From Bog-756 sp963704615 (lineage in GTDB: Bacteria > Actinomycetota > Acidimicrobiia > Acidimicrobiales > RAAP-2), in the NCBI GenBank assembly GCA_963704615.1, contig OY969923.1, positions 3,038,001-3,102,000 on the forward strand: 64,000 nucleotides of DNA, given 5' to 3'. How positions within the stretch are numbered: position 1 is the first letter of the stretch; every line of letters starts with the position of its first letter. Below the pieces are notes generated by a model, which saw nothing but the letters and a program-made list of their open reading frames with translations, had not been told where the DNA came from and did no database searches. A program made the translations under genes and the position numbers. This document shows positions 35,167 through 45,000 of the stretch, in pieces.

Positions 35167-35622
35167 GTGTACATCTCTGCCAAGGTCGACTACGCGGTGC
35201 GGGCCCTGTGCACCCTGGCCGACGGGGACGGCCAGGCCATCACCGCCGAGTCGCTGGCCAAGTCCCAGGGCCTGCCGGCCAAGTTCCTCGAGAGCATCCT
35301 CAACGACATGCGCCGAACCGGCCTCCTGCTCAGCCAGCGAGGGGCCGAGGGCGGTTACCGGCTGTCCCGGCCCGCCGAGTCGATCAGCGTGGCCGACGTG
35401 ATCCGCCCCCTCGACGGTCCGCTGGCCGAGGTGCGCGGCCTGCGGCCCGAGGCCGCCAACTACGAGGGGTCGGCCGAGCACCTGCAGTCGGTGTGGGTCG
35501 CGGTGCGGGCCAGCCTGCGGGCGGTGTTGGAGGAGGTGACCATCGCCGACATCGTCTCCGGCCACCTCCCCCGTTCGGTGGTCAAATTGACCACCGACCC
35601 AGAGGCATGGCAGCCCCACTGA
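35167..35622 (+). CDS. Rrf2 family transcriptional regulator
   Basis: A 151-aa winged-helix regulator: MYISAKVDYAVRALCTLA, LAKSQGLPAKFLESILNDMRRTGLLLSQRGAEGGYRLSRP. The three cysteines that hold the [2Fe-2S] cluster in IscR/NsrR are absent (only one Cys, in the first helix), so it is not a cluster sensor. CymR and related sulfur regulators share that feature. Its position after a sulfonate-type importer suggests it controls that operon and itself. GTG start at 35167, 84 bp after the permease. Confidence 0.85.
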   Translation: MYISAKVDYAVRALCTLADGDGQAITAESLAKSQGLPAKFLESILNDMRRTGLLLSQRGAEGGYRLSRPAESISVADVIRPLDGPLAEVRGLRPEAANYEGSAEHLQSVWVAVRASLRAVLEEVTIADIVSGHLPRSVVKLTTDPEAWQPH

Positions 35623-35696
35623 GCCTTTGACCAACCAGGGATTGACGCCGCCTCGGGGCAGGAGCGATCCCCTCGATCGGCCCCTACGCTACGTGA

Positions 35697-37358
35697 ATGG
35701 ATTCCGACCCCGGACACGGTCAGGCGCCGTCGTCGGTCGGTCGGTCGTCCCCGGAACTCGACGACCCGACGGGAACCGGACCGGTCGCGCCCGAGCCCGA
35801 TCTGGCGACGGTCATGGAAGGGCGCCTGGACCGGACCGACAGGATCATCCTGGCCATCGTGTGCCTGGCCCAGTTCATGGTGGTGCTCGACATCTCCATC
35901 GTCAACGTGGCCCTCCCATCGATCCAGAAAAGCCTGGGCTTCAGCGCGGCCAATCTGCAGTGGGTGGTGACCGCCTACGCGCTCACCTTCGGGGGCCTCC
36001 TCCTGCTCGGGGGACGCCTGGCCGATCTGTTCGGGCGCCGACGCATCTTGCTCCTGGGGCTGGTCCTGTTCACCGGGGCCAGCCTCATCGGTGGCTTCTC
36101 CCAGAACCAGGGGACCTTGATCGCGGCGCGGTCATTCCAAGGGGTGGGAGCGGCCGTCCTGTCCCCGGCCACCCTGACCATCCTGACCGTAACCTTCACC
36201 GAGCAGCGGGCACGGGCCAAGGCGCTCGGCGTGTGGAGCGCGGTGGCCGCCGGTGGCGGGGCCGCCGGGGCGCTGTTCGGGGGATTCCTCACCCAGTACC
36301 TCTCCTGGCGTTGGATCCTCTTCGTCAACGTGCCCATCGGCATCGTCCTGTTCCTCGTCGCCCGACTGTTCCTGGTCGAGTCGCGGGCGGACGGGCCCCG
36401 GCGCCGCCTCGACCTGGCCGGCTCGATCACCGTCACCGCCGGCCTGTTGGTGCTGGTGTACACCATCGTCCACACCGACCAGGTGGCGTGGACCTCCCGA
36501 TCCACACTGCTGACCGCCGGGCTCGCCGTCGTCCTGCTCGGGTCCTTCGCCTTCATCGAGGCCAGGCTGGCCACCGCGCCTCTGGTCCCCCTGCGGTTGT
36601 TCCGGTCGCGGGCCGTCACCGCGGCCAACCTGGTCATGTTCTGCTTCGGGGCCGCCATGTTCGCCATGTGGTTCTTCCTCTCCCTCTATCTCCAACAGGT
36701 CCTCGGCTACGACCCGGTGATCACCGGGCTCACCTTCATCCCCCAGACGGCGGCCATCGCCATCGGGGCCACCATCGCCGGCCGGCTGGCCCCACGGTTG
36801 GGCCCCCGCAACGTGCTGATGGCCGGCACCCTCTTCGCCGCCGGTGGCCTCTACTGGCTCTCGTTCATCCAGGCCGGGGACACCTACTGGAGCGGGGCGT
36901 GCGGCGGCGGCATCATGGCCACCTTCGGCATGGGCCTGGCCTTCACCCCGATCGCCCTGTCCGCCACCGGCGGGGTTCGGCGTGAAGAGGCCGGGCTGGC
37001 CTCGGGACTGGTCAACAGCAGCCGCCAGATCGGGGCGTCACTCGGCTTGGCCATCCTTTCGACGGTGGCCGCCTCCCACATCGCCTCGTTGCTGTCGGGC
37101 CGGGTGGTGACGCCCGAGGTCCAGCGGGTGGCCATGACCGCCGGCTACGCCCGGGCCTTCTTCATCGCCTCTCTGGTGGCCTTGGCCGCCGTTCCCCTGG
37201 CGTTGATCATCCCGAGGCAGGTGTCACCTTCGCCCGCGCACGAGCCCGACCCGTCCACGGTGCCCGAGGTGCCCCAGGTCCCCGCGGTGGCCGACGGCGC
37301 TTCTCCCCCGGTGACCCCGGCTCCCGCGGTGCAGGGCGCCCCGTCGCTGGAGAGGTGA
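35697..37358 (+). CDS. DHA2-family MFS drug exporter (EmrB/QacA type)
   Basis: A 553-aa, 14-helix transporter. Motif D1 region QFMVVLDISIVNVALPSI, motif A GGRLADLFGRRRI, and motif C-like GAAVLSPATLTIL define the EmrB/QacA family of proton-coupled exporters. It has an acidic, disordered N-terminus (about 1–45) and a Pro-rich C-terminal tail. It stands alone and ends in a shared hairpin with the converging FadD-like gene. Substrate unknown. Confidence 0.9.
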   Translation: MDSDPGHGQAPSSVGRSSPELDDPTGTGPVAPEPDLATVMEGRLDRTDRIILAIVCLAQFMVVLDISIVNVALPSIQKSLGFSAANLQWVVTAYALTFGGLLLLGGRLADLFGRRRILLLGLVLFTGASLIGGFSQNQGTLIAARSFQGVGAAVLSPATLTILTVTFTEQRARAKALGVWSAVAAGGGAAGALFGGFLTQYLSWRWILFVNVPIGIVLFLVARLFLVESRADGPRRRLDLAGSITVTAGLLVLVYTIVHTDQVAWTSRSTLLTAGLAVVLLGSFAFIEARLATAPLVPLRLFRSRAVTAANLVMFCFGAAMFAMWFFLSLYLQQVLGYDPVITGLTFIPQTAAIAIGATIAGRLAPRLGPRNVLMAGTLFAAGGLYWLSFIQAGDTYWSGACGGGIMATFGMGLAFTPIALSATGGVRREEAGLASGLVNSSRQIGASLGLAILSTVAASHIASLLSGRVVTPEVQRVAMTAGYARAFFIASLVALAAVPLALIIPRQVSPSPAHEPDPSTVPEVPQVPAVADGASPPVTPAPAVQGAPSLER

Positions 37359-37382
37359 GGTCCCGGTGGGCACCGACTCACC
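37354..37382. terminator. Putative bidirectional terminator hairpin
   Basis: An interrupted inverted repeat between two convergent genes: outer arms GGTGAG (37354–37359) and CTCACC (37377–37382), inner arms CGGTG (37364–37368) and CACCG (37371–37375). It overlaps the end of the exporter gene and lies 14 bp from the FadD-like stop. No T tract. Confidence 0.4.
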
Positions 37383-37395
37383 ACCCTGGTGACGA

Positions 37396-39078
37396 TCAGC
37401 CGATGAGCCCGGTCCGGCCGTGGTGGGCGAACTCGTCGCACAGCCCCTGGCGGTGGCGGTCGCCCATCGGCGCGAAAGTCGGCGGGTTCCCGGTCCGAAC
37501 CCAGATCGGGTCACTCCCTCGCCACCAGCCCTCCGACCGCAGCGCATCCTTGGTCACCTTGCCGCTGGCCGTCTGGGGCAGAGCGCCGCTCACCCGGACG
37601 AACGAGGGAATCCACTTGGTGCCCAGATCGGGCTGTCCGTGGAGGAACTGGTCGAACCCGTCCCCATCGAAGGCACATCCCGGGAGCATCTCGAAGGCGG
37701 CCATCACCTGGTCGCCGCTGCGCGGATCGGGCACCGCATAGACGGCGACGGTGGCGGTACCGGGGTAGCGGATCAGGACGCGCTCGATGGGCCCGGCGGT
37801 CAGGTTCTCCGAGTCGACCCGCAACCAATCGCCCCGACGGCCGGCGAAGTAGAAAAAGCCGTCCCCGTCCCGATAGGCCAGGTCCCCGGTCCAGTACCAC
37901 CCCTGTCGGACTCGCGCCGCGGTGGCCTCCTCGTCGGCGTAGTACCCCTCGAATCGGCCGATCCCCGAGCGGTTGACGATCTCGCCGATGGCGGCATCGC
38001 CGTTGAGCAGCCCTCCGTGGACGTCGAAGACGGCCGGTGGGCACTCGTGCCCGGTCTCGGGATCCACCACGGCGATGTCGTCCATGGGTCGGCCGAGCGA
38101 CCCCACCGGGGTGTCGGCGCTGCGCATGATGGCCACTCCGCCCTCACTCGATCCGTAACCCTCGGTGAGCACGCACCCGAACCGGCCTTCGAAGGCGGCG
38201 TGGTCGGCGATCGAGGCCTCGGTGCCGAAGCCGCGGCGCAAGGTGATGGCCGCATCGTCGGCCGACGGCGGGGTGGCCAGGATGTAGGCCAGGGCCTTGC
38301 CCACGTAGGTGAAGGTGGTGGCTCGGTGGCGTCGCACGTCGGCCACGAATCCGGAGGCGCTGAACCGGCGGGCCAGGGCCACGGTGGCCCCGACCACCAG
38401 CGAGGGACCCCACAGGACCATCAGGGCGTTGCCGTGGAACAGGGGCATGGTGCAATAGGCCACGTCGTTGCGTTCGAAGCCGTAGGCCCCGGCCGAGACC
38501 GTGGCGATGGACGCCAACCGACCCTGGGTGCAACGGACCGCCTTGGGAGCACCGGTGGTCCCGGAGGTGAACAGGAGCAGGTAGAGGTCCTCGGGGCCGG
38601 GATCCCACCGGGAGACCACGAACCGGCCATCGACCCTCCCGTGCTCGGACAGGGTGTCGGGGTACTGGCCGTCGTCGACCCGGATGATCCGATCGGGAGG
38701 AACGCCGACATCGAGACCGTCGAGCAGTTGCGCACCTTCCCCGTCGGTGACCAACCATCGACAGTCGGACCGGCGGATGTCGCCGGCCAGCGCCTCTCCC
38801 CGGCGGGTGGGGTTGATACCGACCACCACGGCGCGGGCCAGGGCGGCCGCGCCCAGCCAGAAGACATACTCGGGCACGTTGCCGAGGAGCACCCCGATGT
38901 GGAGCTGAGCCGAATCGTCGGCGGCCCGGATCATCGAGGCGCGCCGGGCACTGGCCGCCACCACCTGGCGCCAGCTCCATTGGTCGTCCTCGAAGCGGAG
39001 GCCGGTGTGGTCGTCCTCGGCCCGGGCCACCAGCAAGTCGGCCACGCTGAGCTCGGACCGCCCGGAGGCGGCGGTCAC
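37396..39078 (-). CDS. Fatty-acid/carboxylic-acid CoA ligase (FadD-like)
   Basis: A 560-aa adenylate-forming ligase. Motifs: LLLFTSGTTGAPKAV (A3), TEGYGSSEGGVAI (A5), WYWTGDLAYRDGDGFFYFAGR (A7) and the catalytic Lys in LPQTASGKVTKDAL (A10). It resembles mycobacterial FadD17/FadD1-type enzymes, often linked to steroid or long-chain acid breakdown; the specific acid is unknown. Divergent from an SRPBCC gene with a 344-bp spacer. Confidence 0.9.
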   Translation of the reverse strand: MTAASGRSELSVADLLVARAEDDHTGLRFEDDQWSWRQVVAASARRASMIRAADDSAQLHIGVLLGNVPEYVFWLGAAALARAVVVGINPTRRGEALAGDIRRSDCRWLVTDGEGAQLLDGLDVGVPPDRIIRVDDGQYPDTLSEHGRVDGRFVVSRWDPGPEDLYLLLFTSGTTGAPKAVRCTQGRLASIATVSAGAYGFERNDVAYCTMPLFHGNALMVLWGPSLVVGATVALARRFSASGFVADVRRHRATTFTYVGKALAYILATPPSADDAAITLRRGFGTEASIADHAAFEGRFGCVLTEGYGSSEGGVAIMRSADTPVGSLGRPMDDIAVVDPETGHECPPAVFDVHGGLLNGDAAIGEIVNRSGIGRFEGYYADEEATAARVRQGWYWTGDLAYRDGDGFFYFAGRRGDWLRVDSENLTAGPIERVLIRYPGTATVAVYAVPDPRSGDQVMAAFEMLPGCAFDGDGFDQFLHGQPDLGTKWIPSFVRVSGALPQTASGKVTKDALRSEGWWRGSDPIWVRTGNPPTFAPMGDRHRQGLCDEFAHHGRTGLIG

Positions 39079-39422
39079 CGGTGAACCCCCACGACCCCAC
39101 CCGCCCGGGCACCGATGACCGGGTGACCGGGGTGGTCGGGAGCCTGGCGTGGGGCCCGCGTCCCCGACACCACCAAGGCCCGGCGAGCGAAGGGTTTCGC
39201 TGGGTGATCGAAGCTCGTCGCGGTGGTCATGGGTGGCACCACGCTAGGAGGCCACCACCGGCCGTGCCAGCGCCGGCCGAGCTTCCAGCCGGCTCCCGGC
39301 CGGCCGAGCTCACGTCGCCCGGTCGTCGGGCGTGGTGCCCCGGTACCGCCTACCATCGGGTCGAGACAAGGACGGCGGTGCCCGCCATCAGATCTGCGGA
39401 GCACACGAACAATGGGAGAGGC
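39079..39422. other. Divergent intergenic region, no gene seen
   Basis: 344 bp between the FadD-like gene (minus) and the first SRPBCC gene (plus). Open frames here are Arg/Pro-rich and look non-coding. It presumably holds both promoters. GGGAGAGG lies directly before ATG 39423. I found no clear operator or hairpin. Confidence 0.5.
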
Positions 39423-39806
39423 ATGGCAACGGGCACTGCAGAGATTGACATCACGGCACCGGCAGACGCGGTGTGGGCCCTGGTCGGTGACTTCGGCGGC
39501 ATCGGCGTGTGGATGCCGGGCATCGATTCATGCCGGGTGGAGGGGGAGGACCGGATCCTCGAGACCATGGGAATGACCATCACCGAGCGCCTGGTGAAGA
39601 AGGACGACGCCGGACGGGCGCTGACCTATTCCATCGCCGACGGCGCGCCGGTGGAGAGCCATGAGGCGATCATCACCGTGACCCCGACCGGTGATTCCAG
39701 CCACGTCACCTGGCAGGTCGACGCCACACCCGATGACATGGCCAATCTGATGACCACCATCTACCAACAGTCCCTGGACACGTTGAAGGCCCACCTCGAA
39801 AAGTGA
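39423..39806 (+). CDS. SRPBCC family protein
   Basis: A 127-aa START/Bet v1-like lipid- or hydrophobe-binding protein. EIDITAPADAVWALVGDFGGIGVWMPGIDSC is the standard SRPBCC opening (polyketide cyclase/dehydrase 2 type), and the C-terminal helix is DMANLMTTIYQQSLDTLKAHL. ATG 39423 has a strong ribosome site. It overlaps the next SRPBCC gene by 4 bp, so the two are translationally coupled. Its ligand is unknown. Confidence 0.85.
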   Translation: MATGTAEIDITAPADAVWALVGDFGGIGVWMPGIDSCRVEGEDRILETMGMTITERLVKKDDAGRALTYSIADGAPVESHEAIITVTPTGDSSHVTWQVDATPDDMANLMTTIYQQSLDTLKAHLEK

Positions 39807-40282
39807 CCGATCCGGGCGGCGACCGGCCTCCCGAGCCCAGGGGCCGATGGTCGGCCCAGGCCCAGGCCCGATCAGCCGCACCGGTCACCGAGGTCTGGCC
39901 CCTGGTCGGAGAGGCCCACCGCTGGAAGGACTGGTCCTTCCTCACCCGCTCCGACCTGGAACGCACTGGTGACCCGGTCCCCGACGGGGTCGGGGCCCGG
40001 CGCCGGTTCACCCGCTACGGCATCGGATCGCGGGAGGAAGTGGTGGCGTGGGATCCTCCCCGGCACCTCGCCTACACCATCCTGTCGGGATTTCCGGTGC
40101 GCCACTACCGGGCCGACGTGACCCTCACCCCCGAGGGAGGGGGCACTCTCATCGATTGGTCGGCCACCTTCGACGAGAAGATCCCGGCGACGGGCCGCCT
40201 GATGGCCATGGTGATCACACAGATGATCGGCCGCTTCGCTCACGGCGCGGCCGACTACGCCGACCGCCACCGCGGCATCTGA
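39803..40282 (+). CDS. SRPBCC family protein (second of pair)
   Basis: A 159-aa SRPBCC protein: APVTEVWPLVGEAHRWKDWS, FTRYGIGSREEVVAWDPPRHLAYTILSG and the C-terminal helix LMAMVITQMIGRFAHGAADYA. GTG 39803 overlaps the preceding SRPBCC stop (GTGA). A coupled SRPBCC pair suggests a heteromer or two steps on one hydrophobic substrate. Confidence 0.83.
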   Translation: MTDPGGDRPPEPRGRWSAQAQARSAAPVTEVWPLVGEAHRWKDWSFLTRSDLERTGDPVPDGVGARRRFTRYGIGSREEVVAWDPPRHLAYTILSGFPVRHYRADVTLTPEGGGTLIDWSATFDEKIPATGRLMAMVITQMIGRFAHGAADYADRHRGI

Positions 40283-40507
40283 CCCGTCTCCCGCCATCGG
40301 TCCCGGGAGCTCATGCGCTCGGCGAGTGCGTGCCCATCACCGGGATCGACCAGAAATTCCGACAGCCACCCGGTGAGGATCTCCGGATTTGGTCGGCTGC
40401 ATCCGCCCGAGCCCACCGGATGGTTCCCGGCGGTCGGCCACAGCCAGAATCCGCATCGAGTCAGTCCGGCATGGGCGTTTTTCTGATCCGATGCCCCCTC
40501 CTCCCGA

Positions 40508-40533
40508 GCGCCGGCGTTCGATTGTGCCGGCGC
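40508..40533 (-). terminator. Terminator-like hairpin after rpiB
   Basis: A perfect 8-bp GC stem (GCGCCGGC 40508–40515 with GCCGGCGC 40526–40533) lies 18 bp past the rpiB stop on its strand. There is little T tract. The rest of the 268 bp between the second SRPBCC gene and rpiB shows no gene. Confidence 0.45.
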
Positions 40534-40550
40534 AAGGAGGCTCCGCCCGG

Positions 40551-41000
40551 TCAGCGCGACTCGTCGACCTCGATGTCGGCCAGCTCCTTGATGCGGGCTA
40601 CGTGTCGGCCGCCGTCGAAGGCGGTGGCGAAGAACACGTCGACGATGTCGAGGGCCAGCTCGGTGGCCACCACCCGGGCACCCAGGGAGAGCACGTTGGC
40701 GTCGTTGTGGCGCCGGGCGAAGCGGGAGGTGTACTCGTCGTGGCAGAGGGCGGCCCGGGCCCCGTGGACTTTGTTGGCGGCCATGGCCTCGCCCTGACCG
40801 CTCCCCCCGATGACGATGCCCACCTGACCCTCGCCCCGAACCACCCGGCGGGCGACGTCGGCGCAGATGGGCGGATAGTCCACCGGCTCCTCCGAGAAGG
40901 TGCCGATGTCCTCGACCTGGTGTCCGCCCTCGGCCAGGTGCCGGGTGACCGCACCCTTGAGGATAAACCCGGCATGATCAGAGCCCACGACGACGAGCAT
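40551..41000 (-). CDS. rpiB: Ribose-5-phosphate isomerase B
   Basis: A 149-aa LacAB/RpiB sugar-phosphate isomerase of the pentose phosphate pathway. VVGSDHAGFILK binds phosphate, and GIVIGGSGQGEAMAANKVHGARAAL forms the active site. The position of the E. coli catalytic Cys is Gly here, and Glu71 (GQGEAM) matches the Glu used by the M. tuberculosis enzyme. It lies 53 bp beyond the mftR-like stop on the same strand, so it may be co-transcribed with it. Confidence 0.93.
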   Translation of the reverse strand: MLVVVGSDHAGFILKGAVTRHLAEGGHQVEDIGTFSEEPVDYPPICADVARRVVRGEGQVGIVIGGSGQGEAMAANKVHGARAALCHDEYTSRFARRHNDANVLSLGARVVATELALDIVDVFFATAFDGGRHVARIKELADIEVDESR

Positions 41001-41053
41001 GGAGCAACCTTAATGGGGATCGACCGCTTCATTCCTTGAGAGGATGAGGCTGG

Positions 41054-41686
41054 TCACCGCTGGAGACGGCCCTGGTCGAAGCCGGTGGCGAGCAGGCCGA
41101 AGGCCTGGTCGAGCTCCTCGATGAGATCGTCGGATCCGTGGCTGGCCCAGTGGTCGAAGGCGGCCATGGCCGCCCCCAGAGCGGCGCGGGCCACCGTCTG
41201 GGGACCGAGGTCGTCAGGGGCGCCGTCGATGCGACGGGCCACGAAATCGGCCACCACCTCCCGCCACTCCGCATAACGGACAGCGGAGTGGGCCACCAGA
41301 CTGGGGACTGAACTGGTGAGCCGGATACGGGTGCGGAGCTCGTCCAGCTCGTTGGCGCCGAACCGGTTGGTGGCCATGACCGCCGCCCGGAGCACGTCCA
41401 TCATCGGCTGGTCCTCGGGGGCGGCCTCGAGCTGATGGCGGAGACGGATGAGCTCGGCGTCGAACTCGCCCCACACGACCTCGGACTTCGAATCGTAGTA
41501 GCGGAAGAATGTGCGGCGGCTGACCCCCACGGCGGCGGAGATCTGGTCGACGGTGGTGGCTTCGTATCCCTGACGATCGAACAGGTCGAGGGCAGCGCGA
41601 GCCACGTCCTGGCGGGACGTAGCCGGCCGACGCCCCCGTGCCACCTCGGCGGCACCGTCCACTCCGTGCGTCGCCGATTCTGTCAT
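41054..41686 (-). CDS. mftR: TetR-family regulator, MftR-like (mycofactocin system)
   Basis: A 210-aa TetR regulator. The DNA-binding helices read GRRPATSRQDVARAALDLF, YEATTVDQISAAVGVSRRTFFRYYDSKSEVVWG. The RTFFRYY…K…VVWGEFD signature and the RIRLTSSVPSLVAHSAVRYAEWR segment resemble mycobacterial MftR, which represses mycofactocin genes and is reported to respond to long-chain acyl-CoA. I chose ATG 41686; a TTG at 41719 is possible. Its 5' end overlaps a 29-bp element that also occurs upstream of mftA 15.7 kb away, strongly linking the two. In mycobacteria the two genes are direct divergent neighbours; here large surface-protein genes lie between them. Confidence 0.83.
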   Translation of the reverse strand: MTESATHGVDGAAEVARGRRPATSRQDVARAALDLFDRQGYEATTVDQISAAVGVSRRTFFRYYDSKSEVVWGEFDAELIRLRHQLEAAPEDQPMMDVLRAAVMATNRFGANELDELRTRIRLTSSVPSLVAHSAVRYAEWREVVADFVARRIDGAPDDLGPQTVARAALGAAMAAFDHWASHGSDDLIEELDQAFGLLATGFDQGRLQR

Positions 41687-41713
41687 CAGACATCCATTTT
41701 GACATCCAGCGTT
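41685..41713 (+). promoter_or_regulatory. Putative MftR operator, copy 1 (at mftR)
   Basis: A 29-bp element, ATCAG-n-C-n-TCCATTTTG-n-CATCCAG-n-GTT on the plus strand, identical at 25 of 29 positions to 57421–57449 upstream of mftA. It includes CATCCA repeats spaced 11 bp (41691 and 41702), about one helical turn. It overlaps the mftR start codon. On the mftR strand CAAAAT inside it could be a −10, which would make the mftR mRNA nearly leaderless and let the bound repressor cover the start. Confidence 0.75.
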
Positions 41714-42043
41714 CCCCAAAGGATGCCCGGCGTGCCCGGCGTGGCTCGGGCCTGCGTCGACGAGCCGAGGGCGCGGGAACCCCGGATTGCCTCAATCGGG
41801 CATGTCTGGCAACGAGCGGGATGCGGCACGGGAAGACAAATCGAACGTCATCAGAAGACCAGCGGCTCGAACAGACTGAGATCGGGGGGTGGGCGAGCAC
41901 CATCCGAGCGAGCGCCCACGAACCCCAACCAAGCGCGGGCCCGCGCGTCAGGGTCTGCGTTGTGAGGAGCCCCGTTCTTCGTCCATTAGCGGGACGACCA
42001 CGGTCGGGTCGTCGCCCGTGATGGACGGGTCAGCGGGTCTCGC
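41687..42043. other. Intergenic region between mftR and the first surface-protein gene
   Basis: About 357 bp. Apart from the 29-bp element at its left edge I see no gene and no obvious hairpin. Short open frames here are antisense or low-complexity noise. Confidence 0.5.
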
Positions 42044-45000
42044 TCACGAGGCGATGGTGATGGAGAACGTCTGCGTGGCGGAGTTCTGGGTCTTGGGCTT
42101 GGTCGTGGTCTTGGTATCGACCACTTTCACGGTGAAGGTGAAGTTGCCAGCAAAGGAGGCCTTGCCGGAGATCACCCCGGTCTTCTTCAGCTTGAGGCCG
42201 GGCGGGAGGCTTCCGGACACCAGCGACCACTTGTAGGGCGGATTGCCCCCGGTGGCGTTCACCGTGGCCGAGTAGACGGCAGGCGACGACTTGGAAGACA
42301 GCGTGCCCGCGGGCAGCGACGTCGTGGTGATGGTCAGCGGTGGTGTCACCGAGACGGTCAATGTGGCCACCTGGCTGGTAGTGGAACCCACGATGTTGGT
42401 GAAGATGGCCTGATACTGGTAGTTGTTCTCGCCCAGGTTCGCCGCAAAGGCGTAGGTGTCGCTGGTGGCGCCACCGATGTTGGTGAAGGTCACACCTCCG
42501 TTGGTGGACATCTGCCACTGGACCGTCGGGGTCGGATTGCCGCTGGCCGCCGCGGTGAAGCTGGCCGTGTGGCCTTCGATGACCGAAACGTCGGTCGGCT
42601 GGGTGGTCACCGACGGCATCGTGTCGAGGGTCAGGGTGGCGGGGGTACTCGTGGCCGATCCCACCGAGTTGGTGAACACGGCCTGGTACTGGTTGCCGCT
42701 CTCGCCCGCCGCGGTGGTGACCGTGTACGTGTCGCTGGTGGCGCCACCGATGTTGGTGAAGGTCACACCTCCGTTGGTCGAGACCTGCCACTGGACCGTC
42801 GGGGTCGGATTGCCGGTGGCCGCCGCGGTGAAGCTGGCCGGCTGTCCCTGGACGACCGAAACGTCGGTCGGCTGGGTGGTCACCGTGGGAAGAGAATCCA
42901 CTGTCAGGGTGGCCGGCGTCGTCGTCTGGGTGCCGATCGAGTTGGTGAAGACGGCCTGGTACTCGTTTCCGTTGTCGGCCGCGGCGACCGTGGCCAGGCT
43001 GAGCGCGTCCGACGTGCCCCCGGCGACGTCGGTGAAGGTCGTCCCGCCGTCGGTGGAGACCTGCCACTGGACGTTGGGAGCCGGGTTGCCCGACGCCGAG
43101 GCGGTGAACGTCGCCGTCTGGCCGGCGTCGACGGTGGAGTTGGTGGGGTTGGTCGAGATGGCCGGGGAGGTCCCCACGAATCCGTAGAAGGTGAGGGACA
43201 CGGCCCCACTGGCCGAGGTGGTGCCGAAGGTGGCTCCCGATCCGTCGATCGCCCACGACGAGCCAGCCCCGCCCCCGCCGCCGGCGCCGCAGTCGACGCC
43301 GGCCGTGGCCGTGCTGCCCATCCCCCCGACATAGCCGCCCCCGCCCCCGCCGTTACCGGCCGAATCGCCGGCCGAGACGGTGTTGGAACCGGGCCCACCG
43401 GCAGTGCCGCCCGGGCTGTCGCCGGTGTTGTTCACGCCGCCGTCACCGCCGACGTCGCCGCTGGTCGCACCCATGCCGCCGTTGGTCCCGCTGGGACCGG
43501 CCCCGGTCAGATCGACGTCGGGGGTCGAAGAGCCAGCGCCGCCGGTGCCGCCGCCGCCGCCGCCGGACCCGGCGCACATCGATTCGCCCCCACCGCCGCC
43601 GCCGGCAGCGACCGCCAATGGTGTCGTGCCTGCTTGGCAGCTGGTCCCGGCGCACACCGCGCTCGAGCCGCCGCCACCCCCGCCGCTGCCGTCGGCACCG
43701 CCGTCGCCGATGCATTCACCTTCGATATCGATGCCGGCGCAGTAGTAGCCGTTGCCACCACCGCCACCGGCGCTGTACCCGGCACCACCGGCGCCGCCCG
43801 TGCTGACCACGCCAGAACCGTTGGGCGCGGTGGCACCGGCGCAGCCGGAGACCGCCGTCAGCTTCCCGCCGCCCCCGACCGGAATCGTGGCCGTCAGCGA
43901 GGAGGCGGAGCCACCCGAGCCGCCCGAGTCACTGCTGGCCGCGCCGCCCCCGCCGCCGCCCGGCCCGCCGTTGGCGGTGACCACGGCCTCGCTGGCCAGG
44001 GCCGGCGCCGTCACGGTCGACGTGATGCCGCAGGCCTGGGTGTCGGTCCAGGTCGAGAGCTTCGACACCCCCTGGACGCCGAAGGAGTACTGGTCGGCGG
44101 GAACCGGCATGCTGGTCCCGCTGGGCGTGGTCACGGTTATGTCCACCGTGCCGGTGCCGGCCGGGGAGGTGGCGGTGATCGATGTGTCCGAGTCGGCGGT
44201 GATCACCCCAGGGTTGCCCGGACCGAAGTCGACCGCGGTGGCGTTCTCCAGGTTGTTCCCGGTGACGGTCACGTCGGTGCCCCCGATCGCCGGACCGGTG
44301 GACGGGCTGATGGAGGCGAGGGTGGGAGCAGGAGTGACCACCACATAGGCGAACTGGTCGGCCGGCGAGATGGCCGAGGTGCCTTGGGGTGTGGTCACGG
44401 TGACGTCCACCGTGCCGGTGCCGGCCGGGGAGGTGGCGGTGATGGATGTGGCCGAATCGGCGGTGACGGTCGCCGGCGTCGTGCCGAAGTCGACGGCCGA
44501 GGCGTCGGCCAGGCTGGTCCCGCTGATGGTCACCGTGGTCCCACCGGCAGGGGGGCCACTGTCGGGGCTGACCCCGGTCACGGTGGGCACACCGGTGATC
44601 GTCGTGGTGGCCTGCGGGACGGGCGGCGAATAGGTCGGGGGGCTCGACGATCCACACGAGGAGCACGAGGGATAGCCATCGAAGCTGACGGCCCCGATGT
44701 CATCGACCGTTGTGGTCAGGGCGAACTCGGTGAAGTCGACCGGGACGACCGTCCCGGCGGAACCGCTGGCCGTGAACTGCGCGGTCACCGTGGGAAGGGT
44801 CATGTTGTCGCCCCCGCCGACAGTCGTGGCCGGGTTGAGAAAGCCCTCGATGTAGGGGTACACCGTCTTGTAATTTCCGCTGTCGATGTGCGCCGTACAG
44901 GCGTCGGCCACGGCAGCGGTGCAGTAGGTGGCGGCGAAGTTGCCGGAGGTGGTGGCGTCACCGCCGGTGGCCGTGATCGAACCAGGCACGTAGGTGAACC

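Noticed and set aside
35167..35622. Rrf2 protein as an IscR-type Fe-S sensor
   Set aside because: The three cluster-binding cysteines are missing.
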